From Alphaproteobacteria bacterium (GTDB lineage: Bacteria > Pseudomonadota > Alphaproteobacteria > RF32 > CAG-239), in NCBI GenBank assembly GCA_017557925.1, contig JAFYWO010000173.1, positions 1 to 14,541 of the forward strand: a stretch of 14,541 bases of DNA. The letters are read 5' to 3'. A program made the position numbers and the translations under genes. Below, one piece after another: positions 6,865 to 14,172 of the stretch. Numbering within the stretch: the stretch's first letter is position 1; each line of letters opens with the position of its first letter. A model generated the notes under the pieces. It saw only the letters and a program-made list of their open reading frames with translations, ran no database searches and had not been told where the DNA came from.

Positions 6865-7032
6865 ATGGCAAAAGCAGTTAAGATAAAAGTTAAGATGGAA
6901 AGTACAGCTGGTACCGGTACATTTTTTGTTGCTGAAAAAAATCCAAGAACTCATCCTGAGAAATTGGTTATGAAAAAGTTTGATAAAAAATCTAAAAAGC
7001 ACGAAGAATTCGTAGAAAAGAAATTAAAGTAA
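6865..7032 (+). CDS. rpmG: 50S ribosomal protein bL33
   Basis: A 55-residue basic protein starting MAKAVKIKVKMESTAGTGTF and containing EKNPRTHPEKL, the hallmark core of bL33, followed by a KKFDKKSKKH tail. bL33 is a small protein of the large ribosomal subunit near the E site. It has no cysteine pairs, so it is the zinc-independent form usual in alphaproteobacteria. It has its own putative promoter and is closed by a hairpin terminator 17 bp after the stop, so it is probably monocistronic. A weak AAGAG precedes the start. Confidence 0.95.
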   Translation: MAKAVKIKVKMESTAGTGTFFVAEKNPRTHPEKLVMKKFDKKSKKHEEFVEKKLK

Positions 7033-7048
7033 TTTTTAGAATTTTATT

Positions 7049-7079
7049 AAAAAAAAGCACCTTTTGGGTGCTTTTTTTA
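7049..7079. terminator. Rho-independent terminator, probably bidirectional
   Basis: The stem GCACC/GGTGC (7057-7061 with 7067-7071) is extended by an upstream A-run and a downstream run of seven T. It ends the rpmG transcript and, read on the minus strand, the xerC transcript. Confidence 0.9.
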
Positions 7080-7092
7080 TTACATATATTTT

Positions 7093-7998
7093 TTAATCAG
7101 GAAATGCCTTGTGATATTCTTGTTTAATTTTATTTAAATCAACATCTGTATATCGTTGAGTAGAACTTAATGAGGCGTGTCCTAATAACTCTTGTATAGA
7201 CCTTAAATCCGAACCTCCTGCAAGTAAATGTGTTGCAAAAGAATGACGTAAAGCGTGTGGCGTTATGTTGTCTGGTAAATTTAACTTTATTCTAATCTGT
7301 TGTAATCTTCTTTGAATAACTCTTGGCGTTATTCTCTCACCTCTTGCCCCCAAAAATAATGCATTTTCAGGCAACAATTTATAAGGACAATTTGCTTTAT
7401 ACAGCTCTATACTTTCTACTACTTCAGGCAATATCGGAACATATCTATCTTTACCACCCTTTCCTCTAATTTTTATTAACTCATTTCCGTTAACGTCTTC
7501 TACATTCAATGAAGTAGCTTCAGATATACGAAGCCCGCAACCATACAATAGTGTGAATATAGCCATATCTCTCATTCCTATCCATGGTGCTTTATCTTTA
7601 TTTTTGGCTTCATCTAAAATATCAAAAGTTGAATCAACATCTAATGAACGTGGCAATACTTTGGGTAATTTTGGAGGTGATATTTGGAATATTTCCGTAT
7701 TAGTTAAAATTTTATTTTCATTTAGCCATTTATAGAAATTTTTTACTGCAGATTCTTCTCTTGCAACTGATGTTCTTGACAATCCCTTTTTAGCCCTATG
7801 ACTAAAAAAATTGCGAAAATCTCTAATTTCTAAAAGACTTAAATCCTTGATACCAAAATTTTTGTCTTTTGAAAAATATGATAAGAAAATATCTATATCA
7901 CTTGCATACCCATCAATAGTATTTACTGAATAGTTTTTTTGAACAACCAGCCATTTTTTCCATTTTTTTATTATTTCTGCTAATTCTATGTCTAACAT
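7093..7998 (-). CDS. xerC: Tyrosine recombinase XerC
   Basis: The 301-residue length is typical of Xer recombinases. The N-terminal SAM-like DNA-binding domain spans about 1-105 and the catalytic domain about 115-301. Catalytic residues are visible: Arg157 (GCGLRISEA), Lys183 (GKGGKDR), His248 and Arg251 (HALRHSF), His274 (LLGHASL) and the nucleophile Tyr283 (TQRYT). XerC with XerD resolves chromosome dimers at dif. AGGAGA lies just upstream of the start. It lies downstream of the ferritin-like gene with a terminator between them, so it is probably expressed separately. XerC rather than XerD is chosen from overall pattern; the distinction is less certain than the family. Confidence 0.88.
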   Translation of the reverse strand: MLDIELAEIIKKWKKWLVVQKNYSVNTIDGYASDIDIFLSYFSKDKNFGIKDLSLLEIRDFRNFFSHRAKKGLSRTSVAREESAVKNFYKWLNENKILTNTEIFQISPPKLPKVLPRSLDVDSTFDILDEAKNKDKAPWIGMRDMAIFTLLYGCGLRISEATSLNVEDVNGNELIKIRGKGGKDRYVPILPEVVESIELYKANCPYKLLPENALFLGARGERITPRVIQRRLQQIRIKLNLPDNITPHALRHSFATHLLAGGSDLRSIQELLGHASLSSTQRYTDVDLNKIKQEYHKAFPD

Positions 7999-8010
7999 AA
8001 AATCTCCTAC

Positions 8011-8054
8011 AAAAAAACACCTCTTAATGCTAATAAAATTAAATCATCAAGAGG
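8011..8054 (-). terminator. Terminator of the ferritin-like gene
   Basis: Read on the minus strand, CCTCTTGATG pairs with CATTAAGAGG (one G-T wobble) across an AT-rich loop, followed by TG and seven T. It lies between the ferritin-like stop and the xerC start. Confidence 0.7.
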
Positions 8055-8079
8055 TTAAAAAAATGTTATAAAGACTAAT

Positions 8080-8565
8080 TTAATAATGTTTAAAATCGTT
8101 CTTAAAATCTTCCATTTCTTGTTCGTGCTCCAATTCTTCTTTTAATATTTTACGAGAAATTCTAAACGTTTCATAATCCTTATGTTGACAAAATTCACAA
8201 ATTTGCTGATAACGCCCTATAGCACAACGTTCTGCAATTAAATTTTGTTCAACAAGCACTTTTGTATCTGCATTTGTGGGAGCATCATATTTGCATTTAG
8301 CAAATTTTTCCCAATCCAACGGATTAAGTATAGGAACTCCTCCTAATTGAATTATTCTGTCTGCAAGCCAATCTGCGTGTTTTAATTCTTCGATTGCATG
8401 TTCATAAAATTCTTCAACAACTTTAGGGCGCTCAACACCCTCTGCAACTTTTGCTCCTATCCAATATTGATAATAAGCAAGCCATTCTTCCGCAAAAGCA
8501 GACTGTAATAAATTCAGTAATTCATCTTTATTTATTTTAGATATTTTTTCAGCCATTTCACCCAT
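8080..8565 (-). CDS. Ferritin-like protein, DPSL/thioferritin-like
   Basis: The 161-residue four-helix protein carries ferritin-type di-iron ligands in the expected order: Glu26/27 (FAEEWLAYYQYW), Glu60 and His63 (EELKHADW), Glu112 (IAERCAIGRY), and Glu144 with His147 (EELEHEQE). Such proteins oxidise and store iron and protect against peroxide in the cytoplasm. Cys114, Cys123 and Cys126 cluster next to the third and fourth ligand helices, as reported for Dps-like (DPSL, thioferritin) proteins of archaea and anaerobes, rather than classic Dps or bacterioferritin. A strong AAGGAGAT precedes the start and a terminator follows, so it is a single-gene unit. Bacterioferritin-family or rubrerythrin-like proteins are alternatives; no rubredoxin domain is present. 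Confidence 0.82.
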   Translation of the reverse strand: MGEMAEKISKINKDELLNLLQSAFAEEWLAYYQYWIGAKVAEGVERPKVVEEFYEHAIEELKHADWLADRIIQLGGVPILNPLDWEKFAKCKYDAPTNADTKVLVEQNLIAERCAIGRYQQICEFCQHKDYETFRISRKILKEELEHEQEMEDFKNDFKHY

Positions 8566-8694
8566 AATTATCTCCTTTTTATTATTGATAGAAGTAATAA
8601 ATAATTCTTAAAAAGAGGATATCAACCCTAGTCTTTGCATTTACCAGAACTTAAAACTTTTTGTTTACAATATGTGAATAAACGGGAGAAAAAA

Positions 8695-9336
8695 ATGATA
8701 AAAATTGCACCTAGTATTTTAGCTTCAAATTTCTTATGCTTAAAAGATGAAATCATAAGTGTTGAAAAAGCCGGAGCCGATTTGATACATTTTGATGTTA
8801 TGGATGGTCATTTTGTTGACAATATTACTTTCGGACCTATGATTTTAGCACAAGCAAAAAATTGTGTTAACATTGATTTTGATGTTCACTTAATGGTGCA
8901 AAATCCTTCTAAATTTATACCGTGGTATGCTAAAGCCGGAGCAGACATTATTACCTTCCATTTAGAAGCTTCTAATAATCCGATGACAGAAATAAATCTA
9001 ATAAAAAGTTTTGGTCTAAAAGTTGGAATATCTGTAAAACCTCAAACAGATGTAAACGAACTTCTGCCATATATAGACTACATAGACCTAATTCTTATTA
9101 TGTCTGTCAACCCAGGATTTGGCGGTCAAAGTTTTAATACAGACACCCTTAATCGTATTTCAAAAGTAAAAGAAATGATAAAAAACAATAATATATTTAT
9201 AGAAGTAGATGGTGGTATAAATAAAGAAAACGCAAAACTATGTATAGAGAAAGGCGCTGATATTCTTGTGGCAGGAACAACTATATTTAAGAGTGAAAAT
9301 TATAAAAAAATTATTGACGAACTAAAAGGAGTATAA
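8695..9336 (+). CDS. rpe: Ribulose-phosphate 3-epimerase
   Basis: The protein has 213 residues from the ATG at 8695, which follows a GGGAG and begins the conserved IAPSILASNF. A longer frame from 8635 is non-homologous leader. It is a TIM barrel with the family signatures HFDVMDGHFVDN (His32 and Asp34), DVHLMV (His65), SVNPGFGGQSF and EVDGGI (Asp172), then GADILVAGTTIF. It interconverts ribulose-5-phosphate and xylulose-5-phosphate in the pentose phosphate pathway, with metal held by the His/Asp set. The response-regulator gene starts 1 bp after its stop, with the ribosome binding site inside the last rpe codons, so the two are co-transcribed. Confidence 0.96.
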   Translation: MIKIAPSILASNFLCLKDEIISVEKAGADLIHFDVMDGHFVDNITFGPMILAQAKNCVNIDFDVHLMVQNPSKFIPWYAKAGADIITFHLEASNNPMTEINLIKSFGLKVGISVKPQTDVNELLPYIDYIDLILIMSVNPGFGGQSFNTDTLNRISKVKEMIKNNNIFIEVDGGINKENAKLCIEKGADILVAGTTIFKSENYKKIIDELKGV

Positions 9337-9337
9337 A

Positions 9338-10054
9338 ATGAGCTTAGTTATGATTATTGAAGACGAAGAGGCTATTGCTACCTTGCTTTGTTATAATTTA
9401 GAAAAAGAAGGATATAAGGTTAGTGTTGTTAACAATGGACTCAATGCCTTAAATGAGGTAGAAAGACAACGACCTTCCGTTATCATTTTAGACTGGATGT
9501 TGCCTGAAATTTCGGGCATTGAAATCTGCAAATTAATCAGGTCAAAACCTGACATAAAAACAATTCCTATCATTATGCTTACAGCTAAAACTCAAGAAGA
9601 AGATAAAATAAAGGGTCTAACTTCGGGAGCTGATGATTATGTGACAAAACCTTTTTCAATCCCAGAACTTATGGCCAGAGTAAAAACTAATATGAGGCGT
9701 GCACCTTTATTTGAAGAAAAAGAAAAATACCTTATTTTTGAAGACATCACTATTGATTTGGTAGAAAAAAAAGTAAAACGTGGCAATACTTACATCCATT
9801 TAAGCCCAACAGAATTTCGCTTGCTTAAAATGTTGGTAAAAGATCCCGGAAAGGTATTTTCTCGTGAAGTATTACTTAAATCTGTTTGGGGAGAAAATAT
9901 ATTTGTAGAATCAAGAACTGTTGATGTGCACATAAGAAGATTAAGAAGTTCTCTCAATAAATATGGCCCTGACTATATCAGAACAGTCAGAGCAAACGGA
10001 TATGCTATTGATAGAAATACAAACAATAATACACCAGATGAAGATGAAAATTAA
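9338..10054 (+). CDS. phoB: PhoB-family response regulator (OmpR/PhoB winged helix)
   Basis: The protein has 238 residues. The receiver domain (about 3-118) has the acidic pair Glu8/Asp9, the phospho-acceptor Asp52 in LDWMLPEISGIE, Thr82, Tyr101 and Lys104 (KPF). The C-terminal winged-helix domain contains LSPTEFRLLKML, VFSREVLLKSVWG and RTVDVHIRRLRSSL, which match PhoB closely. PhoB switches on phosphate-starvation genes through tandem 11-bp repeats. It is cotranscribed with rpe. No sensor kinase, phoU or pst gene is in the window, so the partner must be elsewhere. It converges on recR with 3 bp between stops and no terminator. The assignment as phoB rather than a paralogue is likely but not proven. 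Confidence 0.82.
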   Translation: MSLVMIIEDEEAIATLLCYNLEKEGYKVSVVNNGLNALNEVERQRPSVIILDWMLPEISGIEICKLIRSKPDIKTIPIIMLTAKTQEEDKIKGLTSGADDYVTKPFSIPELMARVKTNMRRAPLFEEKEKYLIFEDITIDLVEKKVKRGNTYIHLSPTEFRLLKMLVKDPGKVFSREVLLKSVWGENIFVESRTVDVHIRRLRSSLNKYGPDYIRTVRANGYAIDRNTNNNTPDEDEN

Positions 10055-10057
10055 AAT

Positions 10058-10651
10058 TTACAGCAATTTTCTCATATCTAAAGCGAGTTTTATTGTTCCA
10101 TCATCCATATAATTTAATTCTCCTCCCACCGGTATACCTTGTGCAAGAGTAGATATTTTTATGTCTTTTTCTTTTAGTAATGTGTAGATATAGTGCATTG
10201 TTATCTGCCCATCAACTGTTGCCGGAAGGGCTAAAATTACTTCTGTTATATCTTCATTATCTATACGTTTTAATAATTTATCTATATTTAGGTCATCTGG
10301 AGTAACACCTTCTATTGCAGAAAGGACTCCTCCCAAAATATGATACAATCCTTTGTATAATCCACCTCTTTCTAAGGCCCATAAATCACTTATATCTTGA
10401 ACAATACATAATGTATTATTTTCTCTTGTCTTAGAGCTACATATACCGCAAGGTGATATAGTGTCATAATTACCGCATACGTCACAAATTTTGATATTTT
10501 TATGTACGTTATCTAATGCAATCATTAACTGCGGTATAATACTCTCTTTTTTCTTCAAGAGATGTAGAACAATCCTTCTTGCAGAACGTGTTCCCAATGA
10601 AGGAAGCTTGGATATAACTTTTATGAGTTGTTCTATATAAGAATCAGACAT
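10058..10651 (-). CDS. recR: Recombination mediator protein RecR
   Basis: The 197-residue length is typical. An N-terminal helix-hairpin-helix (LPSLGTRSARRIVLHLL) is followed by a four-cysteine zinc finger (Cys56, Cys59, Cys68, Cys71) and a Toprim domain with CIVQDISDLWALE, GLYHILGGVLSAIEG and ATVDGQITMHYI. RecR acts with RecO and RecF to load RecA at gaps. It starts 9 bp after ybaB behind AGGAAA, as the last gene of the conserved dnaX-ybaB-recR operon. Only 3 bp separate its stop from that of the convergent phoB-like gene. Confidence 0.95.
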   Translation of the reverse strand: MSDSYIEQLIKVISKLPSLGTRSARRIVLHLLKKKESIIPQLMIALDNVHKNIKICDVCGNYDTISPCGICSSKTRENNTLCIVQDISDLWALERGGLYKGLYHILGGVLSAIEGVTPDDLNIDKLLKRIDNEDITEVILALPATVDGQITMHYIYTLLKEKDIKISTLAQGIPVGGELNYMDDGTIKLALDMRKLL

Positions 10652-10660
10652 TTATATTTC

Positions 10661-10987
10661 CTAAAATGGCAATTTCAAACCACCTAAGTTTACTCCACCT
10701 GTTGCAGATTTCATACTTTCTTCTGATAAAGCTTCAACCTTTGCGTGCGCATCATTATATGCAACCAAAATCAAGTCTTCCAACATTTCAACATCATCTG
10801 AAGAAACAAGAGATTTATCTATAGAAATTTTTTTCATCTCAGATTTACCGTTTAATGTTATTGTCAAAAGTCCATTAGCTGCCGAACCTAAAACTTCTGT
10901 TGTAGCCAATTTAGCTTGAGCTTCTTCTATTTTTTTTTGCATCATTTGTGCTTGTTTCATAAGACCTTGAATATTTAACATTTTCAT
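10661..10987 (-). CDS. ybaB: YbaB/EbfC nucleoid-associated protein
   Basis: A 108-residue protein with the family pattern: MKQAQMMQKKIEEAQAKL helix, a short beta-sheet (LLTITLNGKSEMKKISI), a helix, and the GGVNLGGLKLPF end. It is a small homodimeric DNA-binding protein that coats DNA and affects expression. The listed start overlaps the dnaX stop (ATGA). The AGAGG inside the end of dnaX is better spaced for the second Met at 10981 (MLNIQGLMKQ), so the true start may be two codons later. Its place between dnaX and recR is highly conserved in bacteria. Confidence 0.93.
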   Translation of the reverse strand: MKMLNIQGLMKQAQMMQKKIEEAQAKLATTEVLGSAANGLLTITLNGKSEMKKISIDKSLVSSDDVEMLEDLILVAYNDAHAKVEALSEESMKSATGGVNLGGLKLPF

Positions 10988-12678
10988 TCCTCTTCTTCAA
11001 AATATGTTATAGATATATCACTTGTAAATTCAGGTTCAGACGGAGCTAATTCTGTTATATTTTTACGAATTATTGTTTCTATCTTTGCACCCTTAAATTC
11101 TTCAAGTATTTTTTTTACTAAGGGATATTCTGCCACATTTTTTGTTTTTGCTTCAACTTTTGTTTTCTCTTTATCCGCAATAGTTTCACCTAATTGTCCT
11201 TGCAGAATATCTATTTCCCATTTTTTACCTGTTGTATCCGTTAAAAGCTTATGCAGATTCAATATAAAGTCCTGCCCTATATTTTGGTTAATGTGCATTT
11301 TGATATAACCATCTTTAAACTCATCAAAACTTATGTCATTTTTTATAGAATATTCTACAATGACCTTTTTATTTTTTTCTAAATAACGTAAAAAATCATC
11401 AACCGTATAAAAACTTTCACACGCCTTTTGGTTATACAAAACTTCTACTTTATTTTTTTTTTCAAAAGCAGTTTGCTTTTCTTCTGTAGCGGATATTAAA
11501 TTAGAGTTTTTTTTTACCTCATTTAATAATTCATACGGAGTAGGAAGTGATGCTGAATATGCAACACGCAACAATACCATTTCTAAAGCCTCAACTGATG
11601 ACGGGGCTAAATTTAACTCACTAATTCCTTTTATAAGCATTTGCCATATTTTAGATAATATAGCCAACGAACAATCACTACTCAAAGCTGAAAAAACATT
11701 ACGCTCAATTTCGCTAAAGTTTGTTGAATTTAGAAAATTAGGAACTATTTTTACTTTTGCAATATCGTGCGTTATGTTAATTAAATCCTGCAAAATTATC
11801 AAAGGAGTTGCACCAAAGGTATATTGCTCTTGAACATTGCTCAACACTTTGTCCATATCCCCTTTTATTAGATTTTCAAACAGAGTTAATGTTTGTGTTC
11901 TATCAGCAAGACCTAACATTTTTTTCACAACATCTGTTTTTATATCTCCATTGCTTAAAACGATTGATTGGTCTAACAATGATAAACCATCCCTTGCTGA
12001 ACCGTCTGCAGATTTAGCAATAATATCCAAAGCTTCTTCTTCTGTAGGGATATTTTCATTTTTTAGAATTTTAGTAAATAATGACTTTAACGTTTCAACA
12101 CTTAAACGTTGTAAATCAAATCTCTGACAACGAGAGAGAATCGTAACAGGAACTTTTCTAATTTCTGTTGTTGCAAATATAAATTTCACATGAGCAGGTG
12201 GCTCTTCCAATGTTTTTAATAATGCATTAAAAGCGCCATTAGATAACATATGCACCTCATCAATAATATAAACTTTATAGCGAGCATTTGTAGGAGCATA
12301 ACGAGCACTATCCAACAACTCTCTTATATCTGCAACACTTGTATGAGAAGCAGCATCTAGCTCCATAACATCCATATGCCTGCCTTGAGCTATTGTTTTG
12401 CAATTATCACATTCTCCACAAGGATGAATTGTTGCACCACCTAACCCGTCTTTACCTGTGCAATTTAACGCTCTTGCGATAAGACGAGCTGTTGTTGTTT
12501 TACCAACTCCTCTTATACCTGTCAAAATATATGCATGATGAAGTCTGTTATTTTGTATAGCATTAGTTAATGTTTGCACTAAAGCATCTTGCCCTAGCAA
12601 ATCTTCAAAATTTTGAGGACGATACTTTCGTGCTAAAACCACATATTGATTTTCTTTATTTTCTGCAACCATTTCCAT
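10984..12678 (-). CDS. dnaX: DNA polymerase III subunit tau (with likely gamma form by slippage)
   Basis: The protein has 564 residues. Clamp-loader ATPase features: Walker A GIRGVGKT (54-61), zinc-site cysteines (Cys87, Cys90, Cys93 with Cys73), Walker B DEVH (140-143), sensor 1 FATTE, and the SRC motif (182-184). Domain III ends near 375 (LLRVAYSAS), followed by a linker and a divergent C-terminal tau region (about 420-564) that would contact polymerase and helicase. The linker carries runs of nine (11507-11515) and ten (11453-11462) coding A residues, where one-base slippage either way gives a quick stop. The start has no clear Shine-Dalgarno sequence and lies about a dozen bases after the SRP RNA; the third codon is an alternative ATG. 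It is followed by overlapping ybaB and then recR. Confidence 0.95.
   Translation of the reverse strand: MEMVAENKENQYVVLARKYRPQNFEDLLGQDALVQTLTNAIQNNRLHHAYILTGIRGVGKTTTARLIARALNCTGKDGLGGATIHPCGECDNCKTIAQGRHMDVMELDAASHTSVADIRELLDSARYAPTNARYKVYIIDEVHMLSNGAFNALLKTLEEPPAHVKFIFATTEIRKVPVTILSRCQRFDLQRLSVETLKSLFTKILKNENIPTEEEALDIIAKSADGSARDGLSLLDQSIVLSNGDIKTDVVKKMLGLADRTQTLTLFENLIKGDMDKVLSNVQEQYTFGATPLIILQDLINITHDIAKVKIVPNFLNSTNFSEIERNVFSALSSDCSLAILSKIWQMLIKGISELNLAPSSVEALEMVLLRVAYSASLPTPYELLNEVKKNSNLISATEEKQTAFEKKNKVEVLYNQKACESFYTVDDFLRYLEKNKKVIVEYSIKNDISFDEFKDGYIKMHINQNIGQDFILNLHKLLTDTTGKKWEIDILQGQLGETIADKEKTKVEAKTKNVAEYPLVKKILEEFKGAKIETIIRKNITELAPSEPEFTSDISITYFEEEE
11453..11515 (-). promoter_or_regulatory. 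Candidate slippage site in dnaX: A9 and A10 tracts with a 7-bp hairpin between them
   Basis: On the coding strand an A9 tract (11507-11515) and an A10 tract (11453-11462) flank an AAAAGCA/TGCTTTT hairpin with a 3-nt loop (11464-11480), which ends one base before the A10. At the A10 tract, a one-base insertion, or a -1 ribosomal slip at A-AAA-AAA, gives Glu-Lys-Lys-Lys-stop at 409 residues. A one-base deletion stops at 410. At the A9 tract the corresponding products stop at 392 and 393. Confidence 0.55.
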
Positions 12679-12689
12679 TAACTTTTAAG

Positions 12690-12778
12690 GCGAAGGGATG
12701 CAGACCTTGTCTAAACTGTTACGGCTGCTTTCTTCCGAACCTGACCGAGTTGGCAGCAATCCAACCCTGCACCCTTCA
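12690..12778 (-). ncRNA. ffs: Signal recognition particle RNA, small bacterial type (4.5S)
   Basis: The minus strand holds the diagnostic SRP apical core: GGTCAGGTTCGGAAGAAAGCAGCC includes the GGAA-type tetraloop region and the asymmetric loop bound by Ffh. The outer ends pair as GAAGGG (5') with CCCTTC (3'), followed by TGCAG with CTGCA, giving the long hairpin expected for a 90-100 nt SRP RNA. With Ffh it targets nascent membrane proteins to FtsY and SecYEG. Exact ends are estimated from the terminal helix. It sits between the lpoA-like gene and dnaX, about 12 nt from the dnaX ATG, with no separate terminator, so it may be processed from a shared transcript. Confidence 0.93.
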
Positions 12779-12791
12779 TATATTTTTATCC

Positions 12792-12820
12792 AATATTGCG
12801 CAAATATTAAAAATTTGCAA
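12792..12820 (-). promoter_or_regulatory. Possible promoter of ffs-dnaX
   Basis: On the minus strand a TTGCAA (-35) is followed by a 17-bp spacer and AATATT (-10), with the predicted start a few bases before the SRP RNA. The -10 is only a 4/6 match. The same stretch contains a near-palindrome around TTGCGCAA. Confidence 0.35.
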
Positions 12821-12839
12821 GCCTAAAATTATTTAAAAA

Positions 12840-14102
12840 CTAATTATTGTATAACCACTCTAATATTTCAGAATTATTCTTACCATAAAATCTTGGCAAG
12901 CTATCGTATGGTATATAGCGAATATCTATGTGGTTTTCAATATATTCAACATCTTTGCTTCCTTTAGATACAATTTTTGGTCCGGAAGCAGATACTTCAT
13001 ATACTTCTAAACTATGCCTGCTTTGCCCTGTTGGTAGAATTTTAAAATATCCGTTTACACCTATAAAACCACTTTTGGATGTCAAACCTTCATCCAAGTT
13101 ATTATATTTTTTTGTAGATAAAACTGAAGCTAATAAAACACTATCATAAGCTAATGAATATATATTTTTAGGCATTTCTCCGAATGTTTCTTTATATTTG
13201 TCCGTAAAATATGAACCATAACTTTTTGACACCATCGGATACACACCACGATACAATATTGTTTCTTTACTGAGATTAGTATTATCCCATGCTGATGTCC
13301 CCATAAAAAGCACATCAGGATACATCATATCATTATACGCAAACATTGAAACCAAAGACTTCAAACGATTTCCACCATCTGCAATCAAAACTGAATCAAA
13401 ATCTTTTGTTTCCACCATAGATTTTACAAGCGACGTAAAATCTACACTTGACTGATCATAAAAACCAACCTTTACCAATTCCATATCCTTGTTTTGAATA
13501 GACATCAAAACAGATTTAACAACATTAAGACCTCCTGCATTATCAGGAACTAACAGAGCCAATCCTTTTTTATTCTGACTTTGAGCATAAGACAAAACCC
13601 TCTCTACCTGCTCTCCATTTAATAAACCTATACTGTATATACCTTGTTGCAATACTTGTGGAGATGTAGTAAACGACACAACAGGAATGTTTTCCGCCAA
13701 TGTAACCGGAGCAATAGCCTCAACTTCTTCATACATTACAGGACCAAGTATAATATTTGCCCCTTCATTGATTGCTTTTCTTACAACCTCTTTTGCCACA
13801 ACGGCAGAACTTTGAGTATCATAAAATTTTAGAACAACTTTATTATTTTGCAAATCATCCAAAGCCATAAACATAGCATTTTGCATACCTTGACCAACAG
13901 ATGACACTTTACCGGTTAAAGGCAATAGCACCCCCACATTTAACACATTTTCATCTTCAGCCATTTCTCTGTCCAGTGCATCATAATCTATGATGTCATA
14001 TTTATAATCAGAAATTTCTATTCTATTATCAGTTAGACGACTATTACACCCAAACAGTCCCAACATAAGAAAAAATATAGCTATATTTTTTAACACTTGC
14101 AT
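12840..14102 (-). CDS. LpoA-like penicillin-binding-protein activator lipoprotein (periplasmic-binding fold)
   Basis: The protein has 420 residues. A lipoprotein signal peptide ends at the lipobox LFGC with Cys19. The rest is a type I periplasmic-binding-protein fold: NVGVLLPLTGKVSSVGQGMQ (about 55-75), NIILGPVMYEEVEAIAPV and IPVVSFTTSP, then a second lobe with DSVLIADGG. This matches the C-terminal domain of LpoA (YraM, LppC), the outer-membrane lipoprotein that activates bifunctional peptidoglycan synthases. It lacks the N-terminal TPR domain of the enterobacterial protein, as usual for alphaproteobacterial forms. Divergence from rsmI reproduces the E. coli yraM/yraL arrangement, which strengthens the call. 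A branched-chain amino-acid-type binding lipoprotein is the alternative. Confidence 0.82.
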   Translation of the reverse strand: MQVLKNIAIFFLMLGLFGCNSRLTDNRIEISDYKYDIIDYDALDREMAEDENVLNVGVLLPLTGKVSSVGQGMQNAMFMALDDLQNNKVVLKFYDTQSSAVVAKEVVRKAINEGANIILGPVMYEEVEAIAPVTLAENIPVVSFTTSPQVLQQGIYSIGLLNGEQVERVLSYAQSQNKKGLALLVPDNAGGLNVVKSVLMSIQNKDMELVKVGFYDQSSVDFTSLVKSMVETKDFDSVLIADGGNRLKSLVSMFAYNDMMYPDVLFMGTSAWDNTNLSKETILYRGVYPMVSKSYGSYFTDKYKETFGEMPKNIYSLAYDSVLLASVLSTKKYNNLDEGLTSKSGFIGVNGYFKILPTGQSRHSLEVYEVSASGPKIVSKGSKDVEYIENHIDIRYIPYDSLPRFYGKNNSEILEWLYNN

Positions 14103-14172
14103 TTATTCCCAAAAGTTTTACTATTATGTATCCAATTTAAAACAAAAAACATTTTTTGTAAAGAGTAATAAA

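Noticed and set aside
8635..8694. Upstream extension of rpe from 8635
   Set aside because: The 20 extra residues precede the family's conserved IAPSILASNF start, and the GGGAG ribosome binding site serves the ATG at 8695.
11808..12127. Plus-strand frames of 69 and 96 codons inside dnaX
   Set aside because: They are antisense to strongly conserved clamp-loader domain sequence.
12570..12836. 88-codon plus-strand frame across ffs and the dnaX start
   Set aside because: It is the reverse complement of the SRP RNA plus the dnaX N-terminus and shows no protein signature.
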